6,098 bases of DNA from Streptosporangiaceae bacterium (GTDB lineage Bacteria; Actinomycetota; Actinomycetes; Streptosporangiales; Streptosporangiaceae), in contig JASHOI010000406.1 in assembly GCA_030041195.1 (NCBI GenBank), forward strand, positions 1 through 6,098, written 5' to 3'. The position numbers and the translations under genes were made by a program. Below the pieces are notes generated by a model. That model saw only the letters and a program-made list of their open reading frames with translations. It did no database searches and was not told where the DNA came from. Numbering within the stretch: the stretch's first letter is position 1; each line of letters begins with the position of its first letter. This document shows, piece after piece, positions 1 to 5,788 of this stretch.

Positions 1-2338
1 GGCCCGAGCCGACCGGGCCGCCGGCCGCTGGCTGCGGCGCTGCCTTCTGCGCGCGGCCGCCGTCGGCCGCAGGCTCGCCGTCGAGGCGCAGCGTGAGCGA
101 GATCCGCTTTCGCGCGGTATCGACGCCGAGCACCTTCACCCGCACGACATCGCCGGATCTCGCCACGTCGCGCGGGTCGGAGACGAAGGTGCGGGACATC
201 TCGGAGACGTGCACCAAGCCGTCCTGGTGCACGCCGATGTCGACGAACGCGCCAAACGCCGCGACGTTCGTGACCACGCCCTCCAGCACCATGCCGGGCG
301 CCAGGTCGTCCAGGGTCTGGACGTCCTCGGCGAAGGCCGCGGTCGTGAACGCCGGGCGCGGGTCGCGGCCGGGTTTCTCAAGCTCACCGAGGATGTCGCT
401 GACGGTCGGCAGGCCGAAGCGGTCATCGGTGAAGTCCCCGGGCCGCAGCGCACGCAGGACCGCGGTGTTCCCGATCAGCTCGGGCATCGTGGTCCCGGCA
501 GCCGCCAGGATGCGCCGGACGACGGGGTACGCCTCCGGGTGCACGCTCGAGGAGTCGAGCGGGTCATCACCGCCGGTGATGCGCAGGAACCCGGCGCACT
601 GCTCGAACGCCTTGGGCCCCAGCCTGGGGACCTTGGTGAGCGCCGTGCGGCTGCGGAACCGCCCGGCGGTATCGCGGTGCGCCACGATCGCGCCCGCCAG
701 CCCCTCGCCGATGCCGGACACCCGAGCCAGCAGCGGGACGGACGCGGTGTTCACGTCCACGCCGACCGCGTTCACGCAGTCCTCGACGACGGCGTCCAGC
801 GAGCGCGACAGCTTCGTCTCGGCCACGTCATGCTGGTACTGGCCGACGCCGATGGACTTCGGGTCGATCTTGACCAGCTCGGCCAGCGGATCCTGCAGGC
901 GGCGGGCGATGGACACCGCGCCGCGCAGTGAGACGTCCATGCCCGGCAGTTCCCGTGAGGCGTACTCGGACGCCGAGTACACCGAGGCGCCGGCCTCGGA
1001 GACCACGATCTTGGTCAGCTTCAGCTTGGGGTGGGCCCGCAGCAGTTCCGCGGCGAGCCGGTCGGTCTCCCGCGACGCCGTGCCGTTGCCGATGGCGATC
1101 AGCTCCACCTGGTGAGCCGCGGCCAGCCTGCCGAGGACGGCGAGCGACGCCGCCCAGCCGGCTCCCGGCTTTGACGGCCGCGATCCGGGGTCGGCCGACC
1201 GCTTCAGCTCGTGCGGATAGATCGTTTCCGTGGCGACCACCTTGCCGGTCGCGTCGACGACCGCGACCTTCACCCCGGTCCGGAACCCGGGATCGAGGCC
1301 CATCGTGGTCCGGGCCCCGGCCGGGGCGGCCAGCAGCAGGTCCCGCAGATTGGCGGCGAACACCCCGACCGCGTCGTCTTCCGCGCTCTGCCACAGCCGC
1401 ATCCGCAGGTCCACGCCGAGACGGACCTGGATACGGGTCCGCCACGCCCACCGCACCGTGTCCGCGAGCCAGCGTGCGCCGGGCGCGGTCTGGCCGGCGC
1501 CGGCGATGCCGAACTGCCCGGCGATCAGCGCCTCGTAGTCGCTGAAAGCGCCGCCCGTGGCAGCGGGTGCGGTGCCGTCGTCAGGTACCGCCTCCGCCGG
1601 ATCGAGGTCGAGGTCGAGGACCTCCTCCTTCTCGCCACGGAACATGGCCAGGATCCGGTGCGAGCGGAGCCGGGTGAACGGCTCGGCGAACTCGAAGTAG
1701 TCAGCGAACTTGGCACCGGCCTCCTGCTTGCCGTCCCGCACCCGCGAGACGAGCCGGCCGCGCGACCACATCCGCTCCCGGAGCGTGCCGATCAGGTCGG
1801 CGTCCTCGGCGAACCGCTCGGACAGGATCGCGCGCGCCCCGTCCAGCGCGGCCGCCACGTCGGGCACGCCTTTGGCGACGTCGACATACCCGGCGGCCGC
1901 CCGTTCCGGCTCTGAACCTGGGTCGGCGAGCAGGAGATCGGCCAGCGGCTCGAGCCCGGCTTCCCTCGCGATCTGGGCCTTGGTCCGGCGCTTCGGCTTG
2001 TAGGGCAGGTAGATGTCCTCAAGCCGCGCCTTGGAATCGGCCGCGATGATCTGCGCCTCGAGCGCATCGTCCAGCTTGCCCTGGGACCGGATTGATTCCA
2101 GGACGACGCCCCGCCGCTCCTCAAGTTCCCGCAGGTACCGCAGCCGTTCCTCGAGCGTGCGCAGCTGCGCGTCGTCGAGCGCGCCGGTCGCCTCCTTGCG
2201 GTAGCGGGCGATGAACGGCACGGTGGCCCCGCCGTCCAGCAACTCGACGGCCGCCGTCACCTGGCGCTCGCGCACGCCGAGCTCGTCGGCGATCTTCCGG
2301 TCGATCGACAGGGCAGGTGCCGGGCCGGGTACTGTCAC
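1..2338 (-). CDS. tex: Tex, S1-domain RNA-binding transcription accessory protein (C-terminus cut by window edge)
   Basis: Tex is a conserved cytoplasmic nucleic-acid-binding protein linked to transcription. The frame is open without a stop for 779 codons to the left edge; E. coli Tex, as I recall it, has about 770 residues, so only the tail is missing. Seen in order: an N-terminal region with [10 protein letters not shown] and [16 protein letters not shown]; a YqgF/RNase H-like domain from about residue 340 ([21 protein letters not shown] at 346) through [12 protein letters not shown]; the conserved [20 protein letters not shown] block; a helix-hairpin-helix region (about 515-590, with [19 protein letters not shown] and [14 protein letters not shown]); and an S1 domain at about 680-752 ([15 protein letters not shown]). 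After the S1 domain comes a Gly/Ala/Pro-rich tail. I chose GTG at 2338 because the protein then begins close to the family start ([20 protein letters not shown]). The Shine-Dalgarno is weak, and an in-frame GTG at 2404 is an alternative. The gene lies 77 bp downstream of the toxin gene on the same strand. Family assignment is near certain. Confidence 0.97.
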   Translation of the reverse strand, partial: MTVPGPAPALSIDRKIADELGVRERQVTAAVELLDGGATVPFIARYRKEATGALDDAQLRTLEERLRYLRELEERRGVVLESIRSQGKLDDALEAQIIAADSKARLEDIYLPYKPKRRTKAQIAREAGLEPLADLLLADPGSEPERAAAGYVDVAKGVPDVAAALDGARAILSERFAEDADLIGTLRERMWSRGRLVSRVRDGKQEAGAKFADYFEFAEPFTRLRSHRILAMFRGEKEEVLDLDLDPAEAVPDDGTAPAATGGAFSDYEALIAGQFGIAGAGQTAPGARWLADTVRWAWRTRIQVRLGVDLRMRLWQSAEDDAVGVFAANLRDLLLAAPAGARTTMGLDPGFRTGVKVAVVDATGKVVATETIYPHELKRSADPGSRPSKPGAGWAASLAVLGRLAAAHQVELIAIGNGTASRETDRLAAELLRAHPKLKLTKIVVSEAGASVYSASEYASRELPGMDVSLRGAVSIARRLQDPLAELVKIDPKSIGVGQYQHDVAETKLSRSLDAVVEDCVNAVGVDVNTASVPLLARVSGIGEGLAGAIVAHRDTAGRFRSRTALTKVPRLGPKAFEQCAGFLRITGGDDPLDSSSVHPEAYPVVRRILAAAGTTMPELIGNTAVLRALRPGDFTDDRFGLPTVSDILGELEKPGRDPRPAFTTAAFAEDVQTLDDLAPGMVLEGVVTNVAAFGAFVDIGVHQDGLVHVSEMSRTFVSDPRDVARSGDVVRVKVLGVDTARKRISLTLRLDGEPAADGGRAQKAAPQPAAGGPVGSG

Positions 2339-2415
2339 CGCTTCATCCGCTTTCTCGGGGGATTTGGATTCTCGTTCCGCAGCGTGAACAGCCGGAGTTA
2401 ACACGCGCTGGGCAG
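2339..2415 (-). other. Toxin-tex intergenic gap with three-codon upstream mini-ORF
   Basis: This 77-bp gap separates the toxin stop from the tex GTG. I see no convincing -35/-10 pair and no terminator hairpin, so read-through from the upstream module into tex is possible. On the minus strand an ATG at 2346 opens a three-codon frame (Met-Lys-Arg, stop TGA at 2337-2335). The TGA overlaps the tex start as GTGA, with a weak purine-rich GAGAAAG upstream. Whether the mini-ORF is translated, or couples to tex, is speculation. Confidence 0.3.
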
Positions 2416-2697
2416 CTACGGCTCGCCAGGGGCGGGGCCGACGTAGTGCACTTCGATAAGATCCGGATCGCTGTCGGACGGCCGCCACAAGACGAGCCAT
2501 CGAACGTCGCCGCACCGCACCGGCACAGCCCAGGTGTCAGGACGGTACCGCAACCGGCGCAGGCGGCGGCTCCCAGGCTTCTCCAGCAGTTCGCTGATCA
2601 CTTCCTTGACGGCCAGGTACAGGGCGTTCTCTGGATCCTCGCGGAGCGCCAGGTATGACTCTCTGGCCGTCGGCTCGAAGGCGAGTCTCCGTGTCAC
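2416..2697 (-). CDS. RelE/ParE-superfamily toxin of a type II toxin-antitoxin pair
   Basis: This 93-residue basic protein has the size and layout of RelE/ParE toxins. An N-terminal strand and helices ([22 protein letters not shown]) lead to an Arg-rich stretch at 44-50 (RRLRRLR). The family's C-terminal strands follow ([16 protein letters not shown], then LIEVHYVG), matching the usual pattern of a Trp-x-Val strand, an Arg-containing strand and a final V-x-x-V/Y-G. RelE members cleave mRNA on the ribosome and ParE members poison gyrase; the sequence does not decide between them. The GTG start at 2697 overlaps the antitoxin stop in a GTGA tetranucleotide, so translation is probably coupled. Antitoxin-first order with overlap is classical for type II modules. 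The toxin fold is fairly sure; activity is inferred. Confidence 0.8.
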   Translation of the reverse strand: MTRRLAFEPTARESYLALREDPENALYLAVKEVISELLEKPGSRRLRRLRYRPDTWAVPVRCGDVRWLVLWRPSDSDPDLIEVHYVGPAPGEP

Positions 2698-2936
2698 AGC
2701 TCTTGGTCGGTCAGCTCAACGAGCTGATCAGGATTCGCCAGGCTTGCATCGATTCGGGCCGCGTCCTGCGGCCGGTGCCGCCACATCGCGACTTCCAGTT
2801 CGGTCAGCACCGCCGCTGGATATAGGTGGATGACGCCCTCCTCATCGACCTCCACCAGGTAGCGCCCCTTCGGATGGGCGTACTTCCGCAGTGGCGCCCT
2901 GCCTCGGTCATCCAACTCGATGATGTCTGCTGCCAT
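2694..2936 (-). CDS. Probable antitoxin, AbrB/MazE-like swapped-hairpin N-terminus
   Basis: This 80-residue protein lies directly upstream of, and overlaps by 4 nt, the RelE-like toxin gene, the usual antitoxin position. Residues 5-42 follow the AbrB/MazE pattern: a first strand ending in D-D-R-G-R (IIELDDRGRAPL), a variable turn, then YLVEVDEEGVIHLYPAAV, comparable with the family's V-x-x-x-G-R-x-x-L and V-E-x-x-x-G-x-I-x-L-x-P. Such folds bind palindromic operators as dimers. The acidic C-terminal half (about 50-80, ending [10 protein letters not shown]) would be the part wrapping the toxin. I chose ATG 2936 because it lies about 30 nt after the predicted transcription start. It has GGAG 3 nt upstream and GAGGG 10 nt upstream. 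The fold is judged by eye; a different small antitoxin family remains possible. Autorepression through the palindrome at 2981-2995 is inferred. Confidence 0.7.
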   Translation of the reverse strand: MAADIIELDDRGRAPLRKYAHPKGRYLVEVDEEGVIHLYPAAVLTELEVAMWRHRPQDAARIDASLANPDQLVELTDQEL

Positions 2937-2973
2937 CGGCTCCAGGCCCTCGCTCAGCCAGCTAAGGCCTCTC

Positions 2974-3002
2974 AGGATACTACCCCGACGGGGTAATGTC
3001 AC
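2974..3002 (-). promoter_or_regulatory. Toxin-antitoxin promoter with a palindromic operator in the spacer
   Basis: Read on the minus strand, GTGACA (3002-2997, five of six against TTGACA) is followed by exactly 17 bp and then TATCCT (2979-2974, a TAnnnT-type -10). The spacer contains TACCCCG-A-CGGGGTA (2981-2995 on the plus strand), a perfect inverted repeat with 7-bp arms and a 1-nt centre. A repressor dimer there would block RNA polymerase, as expected for autoregulation by the antitoxin. The predicted start of transcription lies about 30 nt before the antitoxin ATG. The -35 begins 8 nt after the flavohaemoglobin stop, so the module is expressed independently of that gene. The elements are seen; the function is inferred. 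Confidence 0.7.
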
Positions 3003-3009
3003 TTTGGGG

Positions 3010-4767
3010 CTAGTCGCCTGCAGCGGGCTGCTCGCCCTCGGCGAGCAGCCCGTCGTCATAGTGGATCCGGCTGTGGGGCAGGCCGGATCTGGCCAGCACC
3101 CGGACGGTCTCGCGGACCATCGCGGGCGGGCCGGCGACGTAGGCGTCGCACTCGCGGTGCGGCATGTTGCGGGCGGCCACCAGCCCAACGTTGCCCTGCA
3201 TCCCGTCAAAAGCCGGGTCGTCCGAGGTCACCGGCGTGAGCTGCATACCCTGATAGGCGCCCGCCAGGTGCCACAGGTCCGGCAGGTCGTACAGCTCCTT
3301 CCTGGTCCGGGCGCCAAAGAAGAGGTGGATCTGCCGCGGGCACCCGGCTGACTCCTTGATCGCCTGCTCGATGATGGCCTTGATCGGCGCCAGGCCGGTG
3401 CCGCCAGCGACGCAGAGCAGGTCGCTGCCCCCGGCCAGCCGCAGCGTCATCGTGCCCAGCGCCGGGCCGAGGACGAGTTCGGAGCCCCGTTCGGTGTGAT
3501 AGACCAGCGCGTTGCTGACCCAGCCGCCCGGCACGGCTTTGACGTGGAAGGTCATCAGGCCGTCCTCGCGCGGGCGGCACGCGACCGAGTACGGCCGCCA
3601 GACCCTCGGCCAGCGCGGCGTCTGCACGGTGACGTGCTGGCCAGGTTCATAGGGCAGCGGCAGATACGTCGCGACGGTCAGGACGGCGATCCCCGGCCTG
3701 CGCAGCTCGTTGCGGACGACCTCGGCGGTCCACAACGGGGGCGCGGTCAGGCTGTCCTCGTTGGCGGCCGCGATCATCAGCGACGACGCCGCCTTGTAGG
3801 CCTGCGCCCACGCCTCCTCGGCGGCGGGGGTGAACGCCGGCCCGGCGTAGCTGCGCAGCGCGGCCACGAGCGCGTCCCCAACCGCGTCGTACATCTCGGG
3901 CTCGACCGAATACTTGCGGTGATCCCTGCCGAGCTGCGCGAGGTAGGCCGCCATTTCCTCGGGGGTGCTCAGGCTCCCGACGATCCGCCGGAGCGCCCGG
4001 AACAGCCGGTCCCGGGACTCGTTCATCGCGGCTGGGAACAGCTTGCGAAGCTCGGGATGGCCGGCGAACAGCCAGCCGTAGAAGTAGGCGGCCGCCTGGT
4101 CCCCAGCGGCTTGCATGACCGCGAACGCGTCCCGCACGGACGCAATCGCGGGGTCGGGGCGCGCGGCCGGCGCCTCGGGGGCTCGGGCGGGCGGCGCGGC
4201 GTCGGCAGGCCCGGGTTCTTTCGGCCCGGGATCGGTCCCGGACGTCTGCGGCTCGGGCTCTGGCAGCGCGAGATCGGTCCCTGACGTATCCGGCTTGGCA
4301 CCGGTCTCCGCGGCCGGTCCCCCGGAAAGGCGGTCGGCCAGGGACATCAGGCTTAGCGCGGCCTCTCCGTCGGGCCGCTGCCCGACCATGGCCCCAAGCA
4401 CGTGCCACGACGGTTCGGCCGCCCGGCCCTTCGAAAGGGGCGCCGCCGCCGGCCGACGGTATGCCCCGGACTCGGCCTGCCGCTGCGCCGGAAGGAAGGC
4501 GTGCTGCACCGGCGCCGGAAGCATGCTGGCCTGGGCAGATTGATCGGGACCGTCACTGCCCGGCTGCTCTTCCAGCCTGGTGCGCTCTTCGGCGAGGATG
4601 CGCGCGATCTTCTCCGCTTCCTCCTCGGAGAGATCAGGCAGCGGGTGCGGTATCTCCCTGGCGCCCGGGCTCGGCTGGCGCTTAGGCAGCCGGCCGGGGG
4701 CCGGTGTGGGTTCCGGGATCGCGTCTTCGGCGTCCGGGAGCAGCTCCGGGTCTGGGTCCTCGCCCAC
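3010..4767 (-). CDS. Flavohaemoglobin-type globin/FAD/NAD(P)H reductase with long N-terminal extension
   Basis: The expected role of the family is NO dioxygenation or related haem-flavin redox chemistry in the cytoplasm. Numbering is from the GTG at 4776, three codons above my preferred start. Residues 1-205 are Pro/Ala/Glu-rich and probably disordered, apart from a charged helix (about 49-71) and a conserved-looking patch (about 122-152). The globin domain spans about 210-340: B10 Tyr233 (FYGWLF), CD1 Phe247, proximal His286 (GRDHRKY) and G5 Tyr296. The FAD domain spans about 350-445 (WRPYSVA, GGWVSNAL) and the NAD domain about 450-575 (CVAGGTGLAP, FFGARTRKELYDL, AYVAGPPAM). By ungapped alignment to E. 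coli Hmp, distal E7 Gln maps to Ser254 and H23 Glu to Ala338. That, and GGTGLAP in place of the Hmp-type GVGQTP, point to a divergent (type II-like) flavohaemoglobin, so the reaction is uncertain. I prefer GTG 4767 because AAGGAG ends 8 nt before it, whereas GTG 4776 overlaps that AAGGAG. Confidence 0.92.
   Translation of the reverse strand: MGEDPDPELLPDAEDAIPEPTPAPGRLPKRQPSPGAREIPHPLPDLSEEEAEKIARILAEERTRLEEQPGSDGPDQSAQASMLPAPVQHAFLPAQRQAESGAYRRPAAAPLSKGRAAEPSWHVLGAMVGQRPDGEAALSLMSLADRLSGGPAAETGAKPDTSGTDLALPEPEPQTSGTDPGPKEPGPADAAPPARAPEAPAARPDPAIASVRDAFAVMQAAGDQAAAYFYGWLFAGHPELRKLFPAAMNESRDRLFRALRRIVGSLSTPEEMAAYLAQLGRDHRKYSVEPEMYDAVGDALVAALRSYAGPAFTPAAEEAWAQAYKAASSLMIAAANEDSLTAPPLWTAEVVRNELRRPGIAVLTVATYLPLPYEPGQHVTVQTPRWPRVWRPYSVACRPREDGLMTFHVKAVPGGWVSNALVYHTERGSELVLGPALGTMTLRLAGGSDLLCVAGGTGLAPIKAIIEQAIKESAGCPRQIHLFFGARTRKELYDLPDLWHLAGAYQGMQLTPVTSDDPAFDGMQGNVGLVAARNMPHRECDAYVAGPPAMVRETVRVLARSGLPHSRIHYDDGLLAEGEQPAAGD
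3024..3052 (-). terminator. Perfect 13-bp hairpin inside the last codons of the globin-reductase gene
   Basis: CGGGCTGCTCGCC, loop CTC, GGCGAGCAGCCCG form a perfect 13-bp stem with a 3-nt loop, ending about 12 nt before the stop codon at 3010-3012. No T-tract follows on the minus strand. Many actinobacterial terminators lack one, so this could be an intrinsic-like terminator or an mRNA 3'-stabilising stem embedded in the coding end. It would insulate the downstream toxin-antitoxin promoter. The structure is certain; the role is inferred. Confidence 0.5.
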
Positions 4768-4775
4768 AGCCCACA

Positions 4776-4781
4776 CTCCTT
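4776..4781 (-). promoter_or_regulatory. Ribosome binding site deciding the globin-reductase start
   Basis: AAGGAG on the minus strand is a strong Shine-Dalgarno. The first possible GTG (4776-4774) shares its G with this site and so cannot use it. The in-frame GTG at 4767-4765 stands 8 nt downstream, ideal spacing, which sets the protein at 585 residues. Confidence 0.7.
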
Positions 4782-4820
4782 GCGCATGCGGTTACCGGCG
4801 CCCTGCCCCACCCAAAGCCG

Positions 4821-4861
4821 ACCACATCGCACGTAGCGAGTTCAGTCAAATATCGCATTTG
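4821..4861 (-). promoter_or_regulatory. Candidate promoter and inverted repeat upstream of the globin-reductase gene
   Basis: This is the most AT-rich stretch near the gene. On the minus strand TTGACT (4849-4844) is a good -35; 17 bp later comes TGTGGT (4826-4821), a weak -10. Overlapping the upstream side is CAAAT-N5-ATTTG (4847-4861), a short inverted repeat that could be an operator. It does not clearly match the NsrR-type motif expected for NO-responsive genes as I recall it. The -35 is reasonable; the rest is tentative. Confidence 0.3.
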
Positions 4862-4915
4862 TCATCGAGAAACTACTCAGAGCGAACGAACGGGCCCCGG
4901 CAAGCCGCGCTGGGC

Positions 4916-4984
4916 GTCCCGGCCATTCGGGAAACAGAGGTGCTGAAGCTGATGGCCCAGGGCATGTCCAACGGCGAGATCAGG
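4916..4984 (+). pseudogene. Fragment of a LuxR/NarL-type HTH regulator
   Basis: The plus strand encodes VPAIRETEVLKLMAQGMSNG followed by EIR. This matches the opening of the GerE/LuxR C-terminal DNA-binding domain (family pattern: REx-E-V-L-x-L-x-A-x-G-x-S-N-x-E-I). Only about 23 residues remain. Upstream, the frame does not encode a receiver or any recognisable regulator. Downstream, the recognition helix with its T-V-K-x-H block is absent, replaced by unrelated sequence and a hairpin. It is therefore a relic of a response-regulator-type gene rather than a working gene. No start codon or Shine-Dalgarno serves it. Recognition of the motif is fairly confident. The extent of decay at the left boundary is uncertain. 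Confidence 0.6.
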
Positions 4985-4992
4985 CGCTGGAC

Positions 4993-5016
4993 GATGCCCA
5001 GCCTCGGCTGGGCATC
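4993..5016 (-). terminator. Perfect 10-bp hairpin just past the poxB-like stop
   Basis: GATGCCCAGC, loop CTCG, GCTGGGCATC form a perfect 10-bp stem with a 4-nt loop, starting 15 nt after the minus-strand stop codon at 5033-5031. The position suits the original terminator of the pyruvate-oxidase gene, retained with its 3' fragment. No T-run follows. Confidence 0.6.
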
Positions 5017-5030
5017 CCGGTGGGCGCTTG

Positions 5031-5327
5031 TCATTCGACGTCGAGTTCTCGCAGGTTGGTCTCGGTGAGCTCGACGAGATCCTCGCCTCCTCCGGACAGG
5101 ATGGTCCTGGTGGCGTACAAGGTGAAGCCCTTGAACTGGCCATAGGTGAGCCTGGGCGGCAGCGACAGCTCCTGCCGGACGGTGGCCACCTCCACGAGGG
5201 CGGGGCCGTCGTGGGTGAACGCCGCCCGCAGTGCGGCGTCCAGATCGCCGGCCTTGTCGACCCGGACGCCGAACAGCCCGGCGGCCCGCGCGATCCCGGC
5301 GAAGTCTGGATTGTCCAGGTCGGTGCC
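5031..5327 (-). pseudogene. poxB: 3' fragment of a PoxB-like pyruvate oxidase/dehydrogenase (ThDP enzyme)
   Basis: The last 98 codons of a thiamine-diphosphate enzyme of the pyruvate oxidase / pyruvate:quinone dehydrogenase family. Seen: GTDLDNPDFAGIARAAG, then VRVDKAGDLDAALRAAF, HDGPALVEV, an LPP motif, QFKGFTLYATRTILSGGGED and a VELTETNLRE ending. This follows the C-terminal part of E. coli PoxB closely (its KGFSLY...ISGRGDEVIELAKTN). A full-length enzyme has about 570-600 residues; here the pyrimidine-binding, central and most of the ThDP-binding domains, including the G-D-G metal/ThDP motif, are gone. Homology stops at about 5327. The open frame continues upstream to 5612, but that part is antisense to integrase-like sequence and does not resemble PoxB. 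The fragment should have no enzyme activity. A hairpin lies behind its stop. The family call is confident; the subfamily (oxidase or quinone dehydrogenase) is not resolved. Confidence 0.85.
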
Positions 5328-5336
5328 GCCGCCGCC

Positions 5337-5723
5337 GTCACGATCTTCGCCGGCGGTCTTACCAGGCCGCTCGACCAGCTCACCGCCGGGCAACTGCGCG
5401 CCTGGCTGCAAGCCCGGCAAAGCCGCTGGCCGACCACTGCCAACCCGCACCTGCTGGTCACCCAGAGCACGGCAGGCGGCATCGGGCCGGTCAGCCGCAG
5501 CTATATCCAGACCGCCGTGCGCCAGCTGGGGATCACCGCGCAGAACCTGCGCGCCGACCGGTTCCACTCCGAAGCCCAGGCCACCGGCGGGGACCCGCTC
5601 CAGCTCACCCACCTGTTCGGGATCAGCGACCCCATCGCCATCCGCTACTGCGCCGATGTCGACGGGAACGGTCTCGGCCGGCCACTCACAGCCGAGTCCT
5701 CCATGCCCCGGCAGGCTCCGTGA
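5337..5723 (+). pseudogene. 3' fragment of an actinobacterial integrase/recombinase-like protein
   Basis: The frame closing at TGA 5721-5723 encodes a C-terminal segment that I recognise from actinobacterial proteins annotated as tyrosine-type integrases. Landmarks in order are LTRPLDQLTAGQLRAWL, RWPTTANPHLLVT, GPVSRSYIQTAVRQLG, LRADRFHSEAQATGGDPL and LFGISDPIAIRYCADVD. The Tyr in AIRYC sits where a nucleophile might be, but I cannot confirm the R-H-R-Y residues because the N-terminal part is missing. The recognisable segment begins near 5358. Upstream of about 5336 the same frame is antisense to the poxB fragment, so any open frame there is accidental. No Shine-Dalgarno or promoter is visible. 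It is a relic, perhaps of an integrated element or transposition island. Family recognition is from memory, hence moderate confidence. Confidence 0.7.
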
Positions 5724-5729
5724 GCGAAT

Positions 5730-5755
5730 GGCCCGCCCCGTGTCGTCAGCGGGCC
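5730..5755 (+). terminator. GC-rich inverted repeat after the integrase fragment
   Basis: GGCCCGC (5730-5736) and GCGGGCC (5749-5755) form a 7-bp stem with a 12-nt loop, starting 6 nt after the integrase-fragment stop. It could be that gene's weak terminator. Its right arm abuts the GGAGGG at 5756, so it could also affect access to that site. No T-run follows. Modest evidence only. Confidence 0.35.
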
Positions 5756-5783
5756 GGAGGGTACCGGGTGGTGCTCTACTGTC
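5756..5783 (+). promoter_or_regulatory. Competing start signals for the methyltransferase gene
   Basis: GGAGGG (5756-5761) is a strong Shine-Dalgarno with 6-nt spacing to GTG 5768 and 9-nt spacing to GTG 5771, both in frame with the methyltransferase. TACTGT (5778-5783) fits a TAnnnT -10 and lies exactly 6 nt before ATG 5789, the geometry of an actinobacterial leaderless transcript. No clear -35 is seen 17 bp upstream. The two readings are mutually awkward: the leaderless mRNA would exclude the Shine-Dalgarno. Confidence 0.45.
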
Positions 5784-5788
5784 GGGCT

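Noticed and set aside
93..1115. Long plus-strand open frame (340 codons) and another at 209-931
   Set aside because: Both are antisense to tex, whose conserved motifs fill the minus strand. They read as Arg/Ser/Thr/Ala-rich strings with no recognisable domain, as is usual opposite high-GC genes.
828..1545. Open frames of about 205 codons on both strands (minus 1451-828, plus 928-1545)
   Set aside because: Arg/Pro/Gly-rich shadows in alternative frames of tex; no motif and no plausible start signal.
1601..1620. GAGGTC tandem repeat within tex
   Set aside because: It encodes an Asp-Leu run (LDLDLDP) in a variable loop of Tex. This is ordinary coding sequence, not a regulatory repeat.
3496..4408. 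Plus-strand open frame 3496-4284 and minus-strand frame 4408-3647
   Set aside because: Both overlap the globin-reductase gene, whose haem, FAD and NAD motifs are in the other frame. Their composition is Arg/Gly/Pro-biased with no domain.
4353..4832. Minus-strand frame starting ATG, out of frame with the globin-reductase gene, overlapping its start
   Set aside because: Arg/Ser-rich translation without motifs. The AAGGAG at 4781-4776 better serves GTG 4767 in the reductase frame.
4847..4861. CAAAT-N5-ATTTG as an NsrR (NO-sensor) box
   Set aside because: The arms are only 5 bp and do not match the 11-1-11 NsrR pattern as I recall it. It is kept only as an unnamed candidate operator.
5031..5612. 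A 193-codon minus-strand protein as one intact gene
   Set aside because: Only the last 98 codons resemble PoxB. The upstream part is antisense to integrase-like sequence and of low complexity, so it is a chance extension.
5028..5723. A 231-codon plus-strand integrase
   Set aside because: The first about 100 codons are antisense to the poxB fragment; only the portion after about 5337 looks like integrase.
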